From an uncultured Verrucomicrobiota bacterium (GTDB taxonomy: Bacteria > Verrucomicrobiota > Verrucomicrobiia > Opitutales > Opitutaceae), in the NCBI GenBank assembly GCA_903898675.1, contig CAIUGM010000006.1:25101-89100 (forward strand): a DNA stretch of 64,000 nucleotides. Reading direction: 5' to 3'. How positions within the stretch are numbered: position 1 is the first letter of the stretch; each line of letters opens with the position of its first letter. Made by a program: the position numbers and the translations under genes. Shown here in pieces: positions 1 to 8,135 of the stretch. Below the pieces are notes generated by a model. That model saw nothing but the letters and a program-made list of their open reading frames with translations, was not told the DNA's origin and made no database searches.

Positions 1-593
1 ATGCCGAAGTGCTGGCTGCCGGCGGTGAGGACATCGCGCTGGCCGGGCTGGTCGCCGAGTTCGCGGCAGAGCAGGTCGGCCATTTTCCGGCAGGTGTCGA
101 GCGGCGCGAGGTTGCCGGTGTAGCGGACGTAGGTCAGCAGGCCGATCAGGTTGTATTTGTGGGACCACACGTCCCATTCGGTCCAGCGGTCCTTCGGTGC
201 GTAGGTGCCGAGGTAGCCGTCCTCGAGCTGGCACTGCATCAGTTGCGCGACTGCGGTATCGAGTTTGCGGCGCAGGGTGGTGTCGCCGGTGTAGACCCAG
301 GCAAGAGTCGCCGCGTGGAGCCATTTGCCGATGTGCTCGCCGTCCCAAGCCTGCCGGCCGGGGCGTTTGCGGTAACCCTCGAGCAGACGGTCGGTATCGA
401 TCCTGGCGAGACGGTTGGCTTCGCTCGCCGAGATGCGACTGCCCATCCAGCCGGTCAGTTGCACCGCGTCGGGAATCTGGCTGGCCTGCACATCAGGGAC
501 AACTGGCGTGACCTTGTCGGGCAGCGGGGTAATGGCGCTGAAGGCGCTGGCGGTCATGCAGCCGGCCAGCAGGAAAGTGCGGAGTGGATTCAT
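1..593 (-). CDS. GH127-family (DUF1680) beta-L-arabinofuranosidase-like protein, N-terminal part
   Basis: The minus strand is open from an ATG at 591-593 to the window edge, giving 197 residues of a longer protein; the C-terminal part lies outside. The segment RRPGRQAWDGEHIGKW-like (here KRPGRQAWDGEHIGKWLHA, about residues 77-95) followed by QLEDGYLGTY matches the opening of the GH127/DUF1680 (alpha/alpha)6 barrel. Known family members remove beta-L-arabinofuranosyl or related sugars from plant glycans. The N-terminus is hydrophobic and holds LAGC at residues 9-12, so a lipoprotein or ordinary signal peptide is possible, but the hydrophobic run is short. The start codon follows CTACCCC, with no Shine-Dalgarno. 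Family assignment is confident; the exact substrate is not. Confidence 0.8.
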   Translation of the reverse strand, partial: MNPLRTFLLAGCMTASAFSAITPLPDKVTPVVPDVQASQIPDAVQLTGWMGSRISASEANRLARIDTDRLLEGYRKRPGRQAWDGEHIGKWLHAATLAWVYTGDTTLRRKLDTAVAQLMQCQLEDGYLGTYAPKDRWTEWDVWSHKYNLIGLLTYVRYTGNLAPLDTCRKMADLLCRELGDQPGQRDVLTAGSQHFG

Positions 594-630
594 GGGGTAG
601 AAAGACGGGATATCAGATTCAGGCTATTTT

Positions 631-706
631 GAACCACAGAGGCACAGAGGCACAGAGTTCAAGTCCAGGAATCTCGCTTGTCAGGATCTCTGTGCCTCTG
701 TGGTTC
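631..706. repeat. Inverted repeat, CACAGAG family
   Basis: GAACCACAGAGGCACAGAG at 631-649 is perfectly reverse-complemented at 688-706, a 19-bp stem with a 38-nt spacer. Related arms occur at 12298-12476, 15753-15779 and 51580-51615. The element fills most of the spacer between the GH127 gene and the L,D-transpeptidase gene. No coding sequence is seen here. Confidence 0.9.
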
Positions 707-798
707 AAATGGGTTTCGAGTTGGCTGGTAGGGCTGTTGCCCTCGATGGACCGGGCTCAAGGCGCTTGGGGGCAAGCGTCCCTACCGCGGGATTAATT

Positions 799-1344
799 TT
801 AATCCTCGATCCACACGTGGTCGCCGGTGCGGACCTCGTCGAAGAGTGCGATGATCTCGAGGTTGTTCATCTCGATGCAGCCGGCGCTGTAGGGCGTGCC
901 GAGCCGCTCCTCGTGGTTGGTGCCGTGGATGTAGATGTAGCGGTCGTGGGTGTCGACTTCGCCGCCGGCATTCACCCCGGGCTCGAGGCCGCCGAGCCAG
1001 AGGATGCGCGTGGTGATCAGGTTGCGCTGGTTCGCCTCGTCGCCCATTTCGTTGAAATGCTTGCCGAGGTTGGCGCGGCCCTTGAAGACCGTGCCGGGCA
1101 GGGCGCCGGCGCCGATCCGCTCGGCGATCTGGTGCAGGCCCCGGGGCGTGCCCAGGGAGTTCTTGATATTGGAGGGCGGACGGAGGGAAGTGGAGATGAC
1201 GTGACTCCGGCGCAAAGCACAGTCCTCGAAAAACATCAGCAGCTGCTGCGCGATGGAAACGGCTATGACACGCGGTGTGGGCTTGATTCCCAGCGCGTCG
1301 CACCTTTCTTTCATCCGTTTCAACGTTTCATTCACTGTGAGCAA
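799..1344 (-). CDS. L,D-transpeptidase (YkuD domain) without evident signal peptide
   Basis: A 181-residue protein. The YkuD active site is visible as HGTNHEERLGTPYSAGCIEM (residues 140-159), with catalytic Cys156 and His140. Such enzymes cross-link peptidoglycan through meso-diaminopimelate or attach proteins to it. I chose the TTG at 1344 because AGGA stands 4 nt upstream; GTG at 1335 and ATG at 1314 are alternatives. None of these starts gives a clear export signal, which is odd for an enzyme that acts in the periplasm. The gene is head to head with asd and the two 5' ends overlap or nearly overlap. Confidence 0.85.
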   Translation of the reverse strand: MLTVNETLKRMKERCDALGIKPTPRVIAVSIAQQLLMFFEDCALRRSHVISTSLRPPSNIKNSLGTPRGLHQIAERIGAGALPGTVFKGRANLGKHFNEMGDEANQRNLITTRILWLGGLEPGVNAGGEVDTHDRYIYIHGTNHEERLGTPYSAGCIEMNNLEIIALFDEVRTGDHVWIED

Positions 1345-2365
1345 TAAATCCTATCGGGTCGGTATCGTCGGTGCCACCGGAGCAGTCGGTCAAGAGCTGA
1401 TTGCCCTGTTGCAGGCGCACGCATTTCCCATCGCCGAGCTGCGGCCGCTGGCGTCCGCGCGCTCGGTCGGGCGCAGCCTCGATTTTGGCGGGAAGAAGTA
1501 CCCGGTCCAGGAAGCGACCCCCGAGGCGTTCGCCGGGCTCGACCTGGCGTTCTTTGCCGCCGGCACCGCGGTGACGAAGGCCCTCGCCCCCGAGGCGGTC
1601 AAACGCGGTTGTCTGGTCATCGACAAGAGTTCAGGCTTCCGCATGGACCCGAAGGTCCCGCTGGTGATCCCCGAGATCAACGCCGACGCGCTCCGCACGC
1701 ATCAGGGCATCATCGCCAGTCCCAATTGCTCGACCGCCGTCGCGTTGATGGCGCTTTTCCCGCTGCACCGGGCGTTTGGCCTGAAACGGGTGGTGTTCGC
1801 CACCTACCAGTCGGTTTCCGGCACCGGCGCGGACGCCGTGACCGAGCTCGAGGCGCAGGTCCAGGCCTACGTCGCCCGGCAACCGTTGCCGGTCGCGGTC
1901 TACCCGCACCAGATTTTCCAGAACCTGATCCCGCACATCGATTCGTTCGGGGCCGACGGCTACACCGGCGAGGAATCGAAGATGCGCGCCGAGAGCCGCA
2001 AGATTCTCGGCCTGCCGGAGCTGCGCGTCTCCGCGACCTGCATCCGCGTGCCGGTGGTGCGCGCGCACTCGGTTGCCATCAACGCCGAGTTCGAGCGCCC
2101 GGTCTCGGTCGAGGCTGCCCGCCAGGCCATCGCGGCCTTCCCGGGCGCCGAGCTGATCGACGACCCGGCGAGGAACGCCTACCCGACGCCCCTGGCCTAC
2201 AGCCGCAAGGAGAAGTGCGGCGTCGGCCGCATCCGGCTGGACACCGCCTTCGACAACGGCCTGGCCCTGTGGGTCAGCGGCGACAACCTGTGGAAGGGCG
2301 CCGCGCTCAACGCCATCCAGACCGTCGAGAAGATGATCGAGCTCGGCCTGCCGCTGAAGGCCTGA
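1337..2365 (+). CDS. asd: Aspartate-semialdehyde dehydrogenase
   Basis: 342 residues, normal for Asd. It reduces aspartyl phosphate to aspartate semialdehyde with NADPH, the branch point for lysine/diaminopimelate, threonine and methionine. VGIVGATGAVGQEL near residue 7 is the NADP-binding loop; SPNCST (around residue 130) carries the catalytic Cys; SVSGTG follows. The start is taken as GTG at 1337, because this places VGIVGATG near the N-terminus as usual; no better start lies downstream of the divergent L,D-transpeptidase start. Diaminopimelate made through this step is the residue used by L,D-transpeptidases, so the pairing makes sense but may be chance. Confidence 0.95.
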   Translation: MSNKSYRVGIVGATGAVGQELIALLQAHAFPIAELRPLASARSVGRSLDFGGKKYPVQEATPEAFAGLDLAFFAAGTAVTKALAPEAVKRGCLVIDKSSGFRMDPKVPLVIPEINADALRTHQGIIASPNCSTAVALMALFPLHRAFGLKRVVFATYQSVSGTGADAVTELEAQVQAYVARQPLPVAVYPHQIFQNLIPHIDSFGADGYTGEESKMRAESRKILGLPELRVSATCIRVPVVRAHSVAINAEFERPVSVEAARQAIAAFPGAELIDDPARNAYPTPLAYSRKEKCGVGRIRLDTAFDNGLALWVSGDNLWKGAALNAIQTVEKMIELGLPLKA

Positions 2366-2482
2366 GCCGCGACGGGCCGGCGCTTCAGCCGTCGCCAAGC
2401 CCATTGCTGACATGCGTCGCCGCGCCGCGACCCATCATGCCGGCGAGCGGCAGACCTGCAGGCAAAGTTGCCGACCCAACCC

Positions 2483-2544
2483 GTTAGTAGTCTATTAAAC
2501 TACAAACGGCCCGGGTCGCACTTGTAGTTTAATAGCCTACTAAC
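2483..2544. repeat. Inverted pair of GTAGTTTAATAGACTAC-type palindromes
   Basis: A 23-nt arm at 2483-2505 and its reverse complement at 2522-2544 differ at one position. Each arm contains a smaller palindrome of the form GTAGT-TTAATAG-ACTAC (2487-2503 on the minus strand; 2524-2540 on the plus strand, with CCTAC as the last arm). The same 17-mer occurs once inside fmt. It lies between asd and the tRNA gene; function unknown. Confidence 0.85.
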
Positions 2545-2648
2545 AGCTCGGGGCCTTCAAGGGTGGATCAGCGGTGGCGGGGAGGGTGGGATTCATCCCG
2601 GCCTTTCTCCTTGCACGGCCGAAAACCTTGGCGTTTCGTGACCGTTCT

Positions 2649-2725
2649 GGACGCTTAGCTCAGTTGGTTAGAGCACCTCGCTTACACCGAGGGTGTCGGG
2701 GGTTCGAGTCCCTCAGCGTCTACCA
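2649..2725 (+). tRNA. tRNA-Val (anticodon TAC)
   Basis: A 77-nt cloverleaf with encoded CCA. The acceptor arm is GGACGCT paired to AGCGTCT, including a G1-U72 wobble. The D arm is GCTC/GAGC, the anticodon stem CCTCG/CGAGG has the loop CTTACAC (anticodon TAC), and the T arm holds TTCGAGT. Discriminator base A is followed by CCA at 2723-2725. It reads GUN valine codons. Confidence 0.95.
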
Positions 2726-2730
2726 GCCTT

Positions 2731-2833
2731 CGCTCTCCGAGCTACGGCTCGGCAAGCCAGCCATCTTGCGTTAACTTAAGGAAAGACTTGAGTGTCGCTT
2801 GGCGAAGGCTGCCGCGCCGAAGCTCGGAGAGCG
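2731..2833. repeat. Inverted repeat downstream of tRNA-Val
   Basis: CGCTCTCCGAGCT at 2731-2743 is exactly reverse-complemented at 2821-2833, separated by 77 nt and starting 5 nt after the tRNA CCA end. It fills the spacer to hemC. It could fold in the tRNA read-through transcript, but there is no T-run typical of a terminator. Confidence 0.7.
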
Positions 2834-2864
2834 CAGGCGGGCTCAGAATCACCGAATACCCTCC

Positions 2865-3719
2865 ATGAAATTCATCCTCGCCACCCGCAAAAGCCCGCTC
2901 GCCCTCGTGCAGACGGAAACCGTGGCGGCGTGGTTGCGCGGGAAGATCGCCGGGGCGGAATGCGAGTTGCTGAAACTCACCACCACCGGCGACAAGCAGG
3001 CCGAGTGGTCGCTGAGCAAGCAGGGCGGCAAGGGCCTTTTCACCGTCGAACTCGAGCAGGCGCTGCTCCGCGGCGAGGCCCATGCGGCCGTGCACAGTTG
3101 CAAGGATCTGCCGGGGGAGAACACCCCGGGTCTGGCGGTGGCCGGGTTCCTGCCGCGCGAGGATGTGCGTGATGTCCTGGTGCTGCGGGAAGGTGTCACG
3201 GTCCCGGTCACGATTGCGACCGGCAGCCCGCGCCGCCAGCTGCAGATCAAACACCTCTTTCCCGACGCCACCTTCAGCGAGATCCGCGGCAACGTGGACA
3301 CCCGGCTCAAGAAAATCGCGAGCGGCCTGGCCGATGCCAGCATCCTCGCGGCCGCGGGCTTGAACCGGCTCGGGATTCACCACTGGCCCGGCGTCGTCTT
3401 CCGGCCGCTGACGCTCGCGGAAAGCGTGCCGGCGGTGGGGCAGGGTGCGGTGGCGATTCAATGCCGCGCGGCCGACGCCGCGCAGTTTGCCGCGGTGCTC
3501 GACGCGGACACGGCGCGCGCCGTGAACATCGAGCGGGCGATCCAGGCCGCGGTGGGCGGCGGTTGCCAGCTGGCCTTTGCGGCCCACGTGGCGGGCAACA
3601 CGCTCCATTTTTTCCACGGCACCACCGGCATCCGCACCTTGCCGCTGATCCCGGCGGATTTCACCGACCCTGCGGCCGCCGCTTCGCGCCTGCTCCGGGA
3701 ATTGAATTTCCATGCCTGA
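2865..3719 (+). CDS. hemC: Hydroxymethylbilane synthase (porphobilinogen deaminase)
   Basis: 284 residues, slightly short for the family (about 300-315). It joins four porphobilinogens into linear hydroxymethylbilane in haem biosynthesis. MKFILATRKSPLALVQ is the typical N-terminus and fixes the ATG at 2865. HSCKDLP and GSPRRQLQ are the substrate and cofactor regions, and Cys234 in GGGCQ carries the dipyrromethane cofactor. The stop overlaps the hemD start by 8 nt, so the two are translationally coupled. Confidence 0.95.
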   Translation: MKFILATRKSPLALVQTETVAAWLRGKIAGAECELLKLTTTGDKQAEWSLSKQGGKGLFTVELEQALLRGEAHAAVHSCKDLPGENTPGLAVAGFLPREDVRDVLVLREGVTVPVTIATGSPRRQLQIKHLFPDATFSEIRGNVDTRLKKIASGLADASILAAAGLNRLGIHHWPGVVFRPLTLAESVPAVGQGAVAIQCRAADAAQFAAVLDADTARAVNIERAIQAAVGGGCQLAFAAHVAGNTLHFFHGTTGIRTLPLIPADFTDPAAAASRLLRELNFHA

Positions 3720-4506
3720 TCCCAAGACCAAGCCCCTGTCCGGCCGCCGCATTGTCGTCACCCGCCCGCGGGAACAGACCGCGGAATGGCGCCAGAAACT
3801 GGAGTTCCTCGGCGCCAGCGTCGTCGAGCTCCCGCTGATCCAGGTCAGCAAGCACATCAACCCGGAGACGCTCGCCGAGGTGCTGACCGAGTTCGGCTCC
3901 TACGAGTGGATCATCTTCACGAGCGTCAACGGCGTGCGTTATTTCTTCGAGGAATTCATCCGCGTGCACGAGGACATCCGGGCGCTCGGCCTGATCCGCA
4001 TCGCGGTGGTCGGCGAGGCCACGGCCGCCGCCGTCCGCGAACTGCACCTGCGCGTCGACCTCCAGCCCAAGAAGGCCAGTGCCGAGGAACTCGCGAAGGA
4101 GCTGGTCGGCCGCGAGTCGATGGACAGCGCCAAGGTGCTGGTCGTCACCGGCAACCTCAACCGCGACGTGCTCGTGGATGCGCTCCACGAGGCGCGCACG
4201 ATCGTCGACCGGCTCGTCGTTTACCAGACGGGCGAAACCGACCTGAGCAGCGATCCGCTGGCGGGCGATTTCCGCAGCAACGGCGCCGACGCGATCCTGT
4301 TCGCGAGCCCGTCCGCCGTGCAGTCCTTCTTCGACCAGGCCGTGGCCCTCAAGCTGGGCCCCAAGGCCCGGCGGCCGCTCGCCGGCAGCATCGGCGCCAG
4401 CACAACCGCCGCGATGAAGCAGCTCGGCCTGCCGGTGGACTTCGAGGCCGCGGCCGCGAGCCTGGATTCCCTGGTTGAAGCCCTGACCAAGAAGTTGAAC
4501 CACTGA
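3712..4506 (+). CDS. hemD: Uroporphyrinogen-III synthase
   Basis: 264 residues. It cyclises hydroxymethylbilane with inversion of ring D to uroporphyrinogen III. The opening segment (GRRIVVTRPREQTAEW) and the later IIFTSVNGVRYF and ILFASPSAVQSFF are typical of the weakly conserved two-lobed HemD fold. The ATG lies 8 nt inside hemC, the usual hemCD arrangement, so both products come from one transcript. No other haem gene lies nearby. Confidence 0.92.
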   Translation: MPDPKTKPLSGRRIVVTRPREQTAEWRQKLEFLGASVVELPLIQVSKHINPETLAEVLTEFGSYEWIIFTSVNGVRYFFEEFIRVHEDIRALGLIRIAVVGEATAAAVRELHLRVDLQPKKASAEELAKELVGRESMDSAKVLVVTGNLNRDVLVDALHEARTIVDRLVVYQTGETDLSSDPLAGDFRSNGADAILFASPSAVQSFFDQAVALKLGPKARRPLAGSIGASTTAAMKQLGLPVDFEAAAASLDSLVEALTKKLNH

Positions 4507-4584
4507 TGGTCACTAAAATTCCACTAAGTTTGAGCCGGGATTGAATTAGCGGCCAATTAGTGTGGATTAGTGGCTACCACCCCC

Positions 4585-5679
4585 ATGAAAGTCCCCTTTC
4601 TCGACCTCAAGCCGCAGCACCAGGCACTGCGCACCGAAATTCTGGCGGCCCTCGCGGCGACCTACGACGCCACGCGCTTCTGTCTCGGCAAGGACGTCGA
4701 TGATTTCGAGAAATCCTTTAGCACCCTGCTCGGCTATCCTCGTACGCTGGGCATGAACAGCGGCACGTCGCCGCTGCACGCGGCGTCGGTGTGCGGCGGC
4801 TTCGGGCCGGGCGATGAGATCATCACGACGCCGTTCACCTTCGCCTCCAGTTGCTGGGGCATCAGCTATGTCGGCGCCACCCCGGTATTCGTCGACATCG
4901 AGCCCGACACCTGGTGCATCAGCCCCGCGGCCATCGCGCGGGCTATCACGCCGAGGACCAAGGGCATCGTGGTGGTGCACATTTTCGGCCAGCCGGCGCG
5001 GATGGATGAAATCATGGCCCTCGCGCGGCAGCACAAGCTGTTCGTCGTCGAGGACTGCGCGCAGGCGGTGGGGGCGCAGTACCGGGGCCAGCCGGTCGGG
5101 CTCATCGGCGACTGCGGCACCTTCAGTTTTTACCCGACCAAGAACCTCGGCGCCTGCGGCGAGGGCGGGGCGTTTGTCTCGCGGCATGCGGCGGTCATGG
5201 ACCATGCCCAGCTGCTGCGCGTGCACGGCTCGCCCAAGCGCTACACGCACACGGAGGTGGGCTTCAACTTTCGCATGGATGGTTTCCAGGGCGCGGTGCT
5301 GAACGCGAAGCTGCCGCACCTCGCCGCGTGGACGGCCCGGCGGCGCACGATCGCGGGGAAATACCTGGCTGGTATCAGGCGCCCCGATGTGCAGCTGCCG
5401 GTCATCTCCGCCGACGGCGAGTCGGTCTGGCATCAGTTCACGCTGCTGCATCCGTCGCGGGACGCACTCCGGGTTCACCTGGACAAGGCCGGCGTGGGCA
5501 CGGAGATCATCTACCCGGGCCCGATGCACCGGCAGCCCTGCTACGCGTCGCTCGGCTACCAGCCCGGCAGCCTGCCGGTCGCCGAAAGCGCCAGCGCCCG
5601 CTGCGTCAGCCTCCCGCTGTTCCCCGAGCTGACGGACGCGCAGGTCGACCACGTGATCCAATCCATCAATTCATTTTAG
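4585..5679 (+). CDS. DegT/DnrJ/EryC1-family PLP aminotransferase
   Basis: 364 residues. The family aminates keto-sugars (ArnB, WecE, PseC and others) or serves in antibiotic-sugar synthesis. The N-terminus MKVPFLDLKPQH is standard, so I use ATG 4585 rather than the GTG at 4570. FSFYPTKNLGACGEGG contains the PLP-binding Lys186, and VEDCAQAVGA holds the cofactor Asp. No sugar-nucleotide genes lie beside it, so the substrate cannot be inferred. The start is preceded by CCACCCCC and not by a Shine-Dalgarno. Confidence 0.9.
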   Translation: MKVPFLDLKPQHQALRTEILAALAATYDATRFCLGKDVDDFEKSFSTLLGYPRTLGMNSGTSPLHAASVCGGFGPGDEIITTPFTFASSCWGISYVGATPVFVDIEPDTWCISPAAIARAITPRTKGIVVVHIFGQPARMDEIMALARQHKLFVVEDCAQAVGAQYRGQPVGLIGDCGTFSFYPTKNLGACGEGGAFVSRHAAVMDHAQLLRVHGSPKRYTHTEVGFNFRMDGFQGAVLNAKLPHLAAWTARRRTIAGKYLAGIRRPDVQLPVISADGESVWHQFTLLHPSRDALRVHLDKAGVGTEIIYPGPMHRQPCYASLGYQPGSLPVAESASARCVSLPLFPELTDAQVDHVIQSINSF

Positions 5680-5739
5680 CCCACGGAACCCACCGAATAC
5701 CCGAAAGAAGACGGATTGAGTTCGGTGTATTCCGTGGGC
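5679..5739. repeat. Inverted repeat, CCCACGGAA family
   Basis: Arms 5679-5697 and 5721-5739 are reverse complements at 17 of 19 positions, the core reading CCCACGGAA...TTCCGTGGG. It fills the DegT-trpF spacer and ends 8 nt before the trpF ATG. Single or paired arms of this family recur at 43953-43970, 45808-45838 and 51686-51908; the arms at 13821-13972 and 53334-53436 are related. Confidence 0.85.
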
Positions 5740-5747
5740 AACCCAAC

Positions 5748-6419
5748 ATGATCAACGGCATCAGGCTCAAGGTTTGCGGCATCACCTCGCTGGTCGATGC
5801 GGATGCGGCGGATGCCGTGGGGGCGGATTTCCTCGGCTTCATCTTTTATCCGAAGTCCCCGCGCTGGGTTTCCAACCCGCAGTACCGGGCGATGAAGGAC
5901 CGGCTGCCCCCGCGCAAGACCGTGGCCGTCTCGGTCGGGCCGACCGCGGCGGATCTCGCGAAACAGGCCGAGCTGGGTTTCGATTTTTTCCAGATTCATT
6001 TCAACCCGCAGACCCCGCGGGAGGTCATCGGCTCCTGGGCGGCGACCGTGGGCGTCTCCCGTCTCTGGCTCGCCCCCCGGCTCCCCCCGAGCGTCGAGAT
6101 CTATCCCGAGCTGCTGGATTACGCCGAGACGATCCTGATCGACACTTTTCACCCCGACAAGATGGGCGGCACGGGCGAGACCGGCGACTGGGCGAAGTTC
6201 AAGCGCTACCGGGAATCCTATCCCGCGAAGCACTGGATCCTCTCCGGTGGACTCGACCCGCACAACGTGGCCGAGGCTGTGACCGCCACCGGCGCGAAGA
6301 TCGTCGACGTGAACAGCGGCGTCGAGCAGGCCCCCGGCATCAAAAGCCCGGCGAAACTCAAGGCCTTCGTCCTCGCGCTGCACAACGCCACGAAGGCGGG
6401 GAATCCGTCGTACGGTTAA
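5748..6419 (+). CDS. trpF: Phosphoribosylanthranilate isomerase
   Basis: 223 residues, a TIM barrel. It performs the Amadori rearrangement of N-(5-phosphoribosyl)anthranilate in tryptophan synthesis. KVCGIT near the N-terminus holds the catalytic Cys; GADFLGFIFYPKSPRWV, LSGGLDPHNV and VDVNSGVE are the phosphate-binding and barrel-end motifs. The ATG at 5748 gives the standard N-terminus. No other trp gene is adjacent, so the pathway is dispersed here. Confidence 0.95.
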   Translation: MINGIRLKVCGITSLVDADAADAVGADFLGFIFYPKSPRWVSNPQYRAMKDRLPPRKTVAVSVGPTAADLAKQAELGFDFFQIHFNPQTPREVIGSWAATVGVSRLWLAPRLPPSVEIYPELLDYAETILIDTFHPDKMGGTGETGDWAKFKRYRESYPAKHWILSGGLDPHNVAEAVTATGAKIVDVNSGVEQAPGIKSPAKLKAFVLALHNATKAGNPSYG

Positions 6420-6427
6420 GCGTAGCC

Positions 6428-6484
6428 TGTGGGAGCGAGCTTGCTCGCGACTCGGGCGTTGTCGCGAGCAAGCTCGCTCCCACA
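6428..6484. repeat. Perfect REP-like hairpin
   Basis: A 24-bp arm (6428-6451) is perfectly inverted at 6461-6484 around a 9-nt loop. Each arm begins TGTGGGAGCGAGC and is itself nearly palindromic (GCGAGCTTGCTCGC). The arm strongly resembles REP sequences described from Pseudomonas. It lies between the convergent genes trpF and ffh. Confidence 0.92.
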
Positions 6485-6576
6485 TTGACAAGTCGAATAG
6501 TGAAGCCGGTTTCGATAAGCACGTGAGGTATTGAAGAGGGGATCGGTCTCTCAACCCCCAACTTTCGCCTCTCAAC

Positions 6577-6599
6577 TCTGAGCGGCCTAGCCGCTCAGA
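6577..6599 (-). terminator. Hairpin at the ffh stop codon
   Basis: TCTGAGCGGC (6577-6586) pairs perfectly with GCCGCTCAGA (6590-6599) across a 3-nt loop. It overlaps the ffh stop at 6595-6597. No T-run follows, so it may be a 3'-end stabiliser or a poor terminator. Confidence 0.5.
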
Positions 6600-7935
6600 A
6601 CGGCATCCCGCCGCGGCCCTTCATCTGCTCCATCTGGCGCATCAGCTTCTTCTGGTTGCCGCCCTTCATCATCTTCATGAGCTTCTGCATCTGCTCGAAC
6701 TGCTTGATGAGCTGGTTGACCTCGAGGACCTTGACGCCCGCGCCCTTCGCGATGCGGATGCGGCGGTTGCCATTGAGGATGCCGGGCTTGCGCCGCTCCT
6801 GCAGGGTCATCGACTGGATGATGGCCTCCGTGCGCTTCATCTGCTTGTCCGCGTCGCCGGGCAACTCCACGCCGCTCATGCCGGGCATCATGCCCATGAT
6901 GGACTGCATCGAGCCCATCTTCTTCACCTGCTGCATCTGCGCGAGAAAGTCCTCCAGGTTGAAGTCGGCCTTGCGCATCTTCTCCGCCATGCGCTCGGCT
7001 TCCTTCTCGTCGATGTTCTCCTGCGCCCGCTCGACCAGCGACACGACGTCGCCCATGCCGAGGATGCGCGAGGCGAGCCGCTCCGGATAAAAGATCTCAA
7101 AGTCCGCGGTCTTCTCGCCGGTGCCGATGAACTTGATGGGGACGCCCGTGACCGACTTGATCGACAGCGCCGCGCCACCGCGCGCATCGCCGTCGAGCTT
7201 GGTCAGGATGAGGCCCGTCAGCCCGAGGGCGTCGTGGAAGGCCTTGGCGACATTGACCGCCTCCTGGCCGAGCGCGCCGTCGGCGACGAGCAGGATCTCA
7301 TCCGGCTGCACCTTGGCGCTGAGCCGTTTGACTTCCTCGATCAACTCCTGGTCGATCTGGAGGCGGCCGGCCGTGTCGAAGAGAATGACGTCGGCGCTTT
7401 GCTGGTGCGCCAGTTCCAGGCCCTTGGCGCCGATGGCAACGACGTCCTTGGATTCCCGGTCGCCGTAGAAGCCGAGTTCCTCCTGTTTCGCCAGGATTTC
7501 CAGCTGGTCGATGGCGGCGGGACGGTAGACGTCGCACGCGATGAGAAACGGCCGCGCGCCTTTTTTCTTGAGCAGCTTGCCGAGCTTGGCGGTGGAGGTG
7601 GTCTTGCCGGAGCCGTGGAGACCGACCAGCAAAATCTTGAGCGGCCGTTTCTGGGCGAGCTCGGTGGTGCCCTCGCCGAGGAGTTTCACCAGTTCGTCGT
7701 TGATGATCTTGACGACCTGCTGGCCGGGCGTGACGGACCGGAGCACTTCCTGGCCGTTGCATTGCTGCTGGACGCGCTCGATGAACTCGCGGGCGACCTT
7801 GAAATGGACGTCGGCGGCGAGCAGGGCGGCGCGCACTTCCTTGAGGGCGTCCGCCATGTTGGCCTCGGACAGTTGGCCGACGCCGCGGAGGTTGCGCAGG
7901 GCGCCGGTCAGTTTTTCGGTAAGGCTTTCGAACAT
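6595..7935 (-). CDS. ffh: Signal recognition particle GTPase Ffh
   Basis: 446 residues. It binds signal peptides of nascent inner-membrane proteins with 4.5S RNA and docks on Fts[21 protein letters not shown] is the standard N-domain start, fixing ATG 7935. The G domain shows [22 protein letters not shown] and [14 protein letters not shown]. The C-terminal M domain is methionine-rich ([26 protein letters not shown]). The gene points against its neighbours trpF and der. Confidence 0.97.
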   Translation of the reverse strand: MFESLTEKLTGALRNLRGVGQLSEANMADALKEVRAALLAADVHFKVAREFIERVQQQCNGQEVLRSVTPGQQVVKIINDELVKLLGEGTTELAQKRPLKILLVGLHGSGKTTSTAKLGKLLKKKGARPFLIACDVYRPAAIDQLEILAKQEELGFYGDRESKDVVAIGAKGLELAHQQSADVILFDTAGRLQIDQELIEEVKRLSAKVQPDEILLVADGALGQEAVNVAKAFHDALGLTGLILTKLDGDARGGAALSIKSVTGVPIKFIGTGEKTADFEIFYPERLASRILGMGDVVSLVERAQENIDEKEAERMAEKMRKADFNLEDFLAQMQQVKKMGSMQSIMGMMPGMSGVELPGDADKQMKRTEAIIQSMTLQERRKPGILNGNRRIRIAKGAGVKVLEVNQLIKQFEQMQKLMKMMKGGNQKKLMRQMEQMKGRGGMPF

Positions 7936-8007
7936 GGGAACCCGCAAAAGAAACCACTAACGGGCAGTAATAAACACTAATTTTGGGGCATAGGTTTGGT
8001 ATTCCGC

Positions 8008-8083
8008 AGGTGGAACCCGGCCTCCCGGACGGGTTTTGCTCGCGCCGGCGCACTGAAACGCCTCCGGAGGCCGCGTTCCACCT
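8008..8083. repeat. Inverted repeat between ffh and der
   Basis: AGGTGGAACCCGGCCTCC (8008-8025) and its reverse complement (8066-8083) match at 17 of 18 positions with a 40-nt spacer. A partial arm (GCCGCGTTCCACC) occurs at 39126-39138, so the sequence is dispersed. It lies in the divergent spacer that should hold promoters for both ffh and der. Confidence 0.8.
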
Positions 8084-8135
8084 TGGCCAACTATCGCTTG
8101 CCACCCGGCCCCGTGGGCGTGAAGGTCTGCGTCAA

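Noticed and set aside
2574..2774. Short plus-strand frame over tRNA-Val
   Set aside because: It runs through the tRNA gene and the inverted repeat; no family and no ribosome site.
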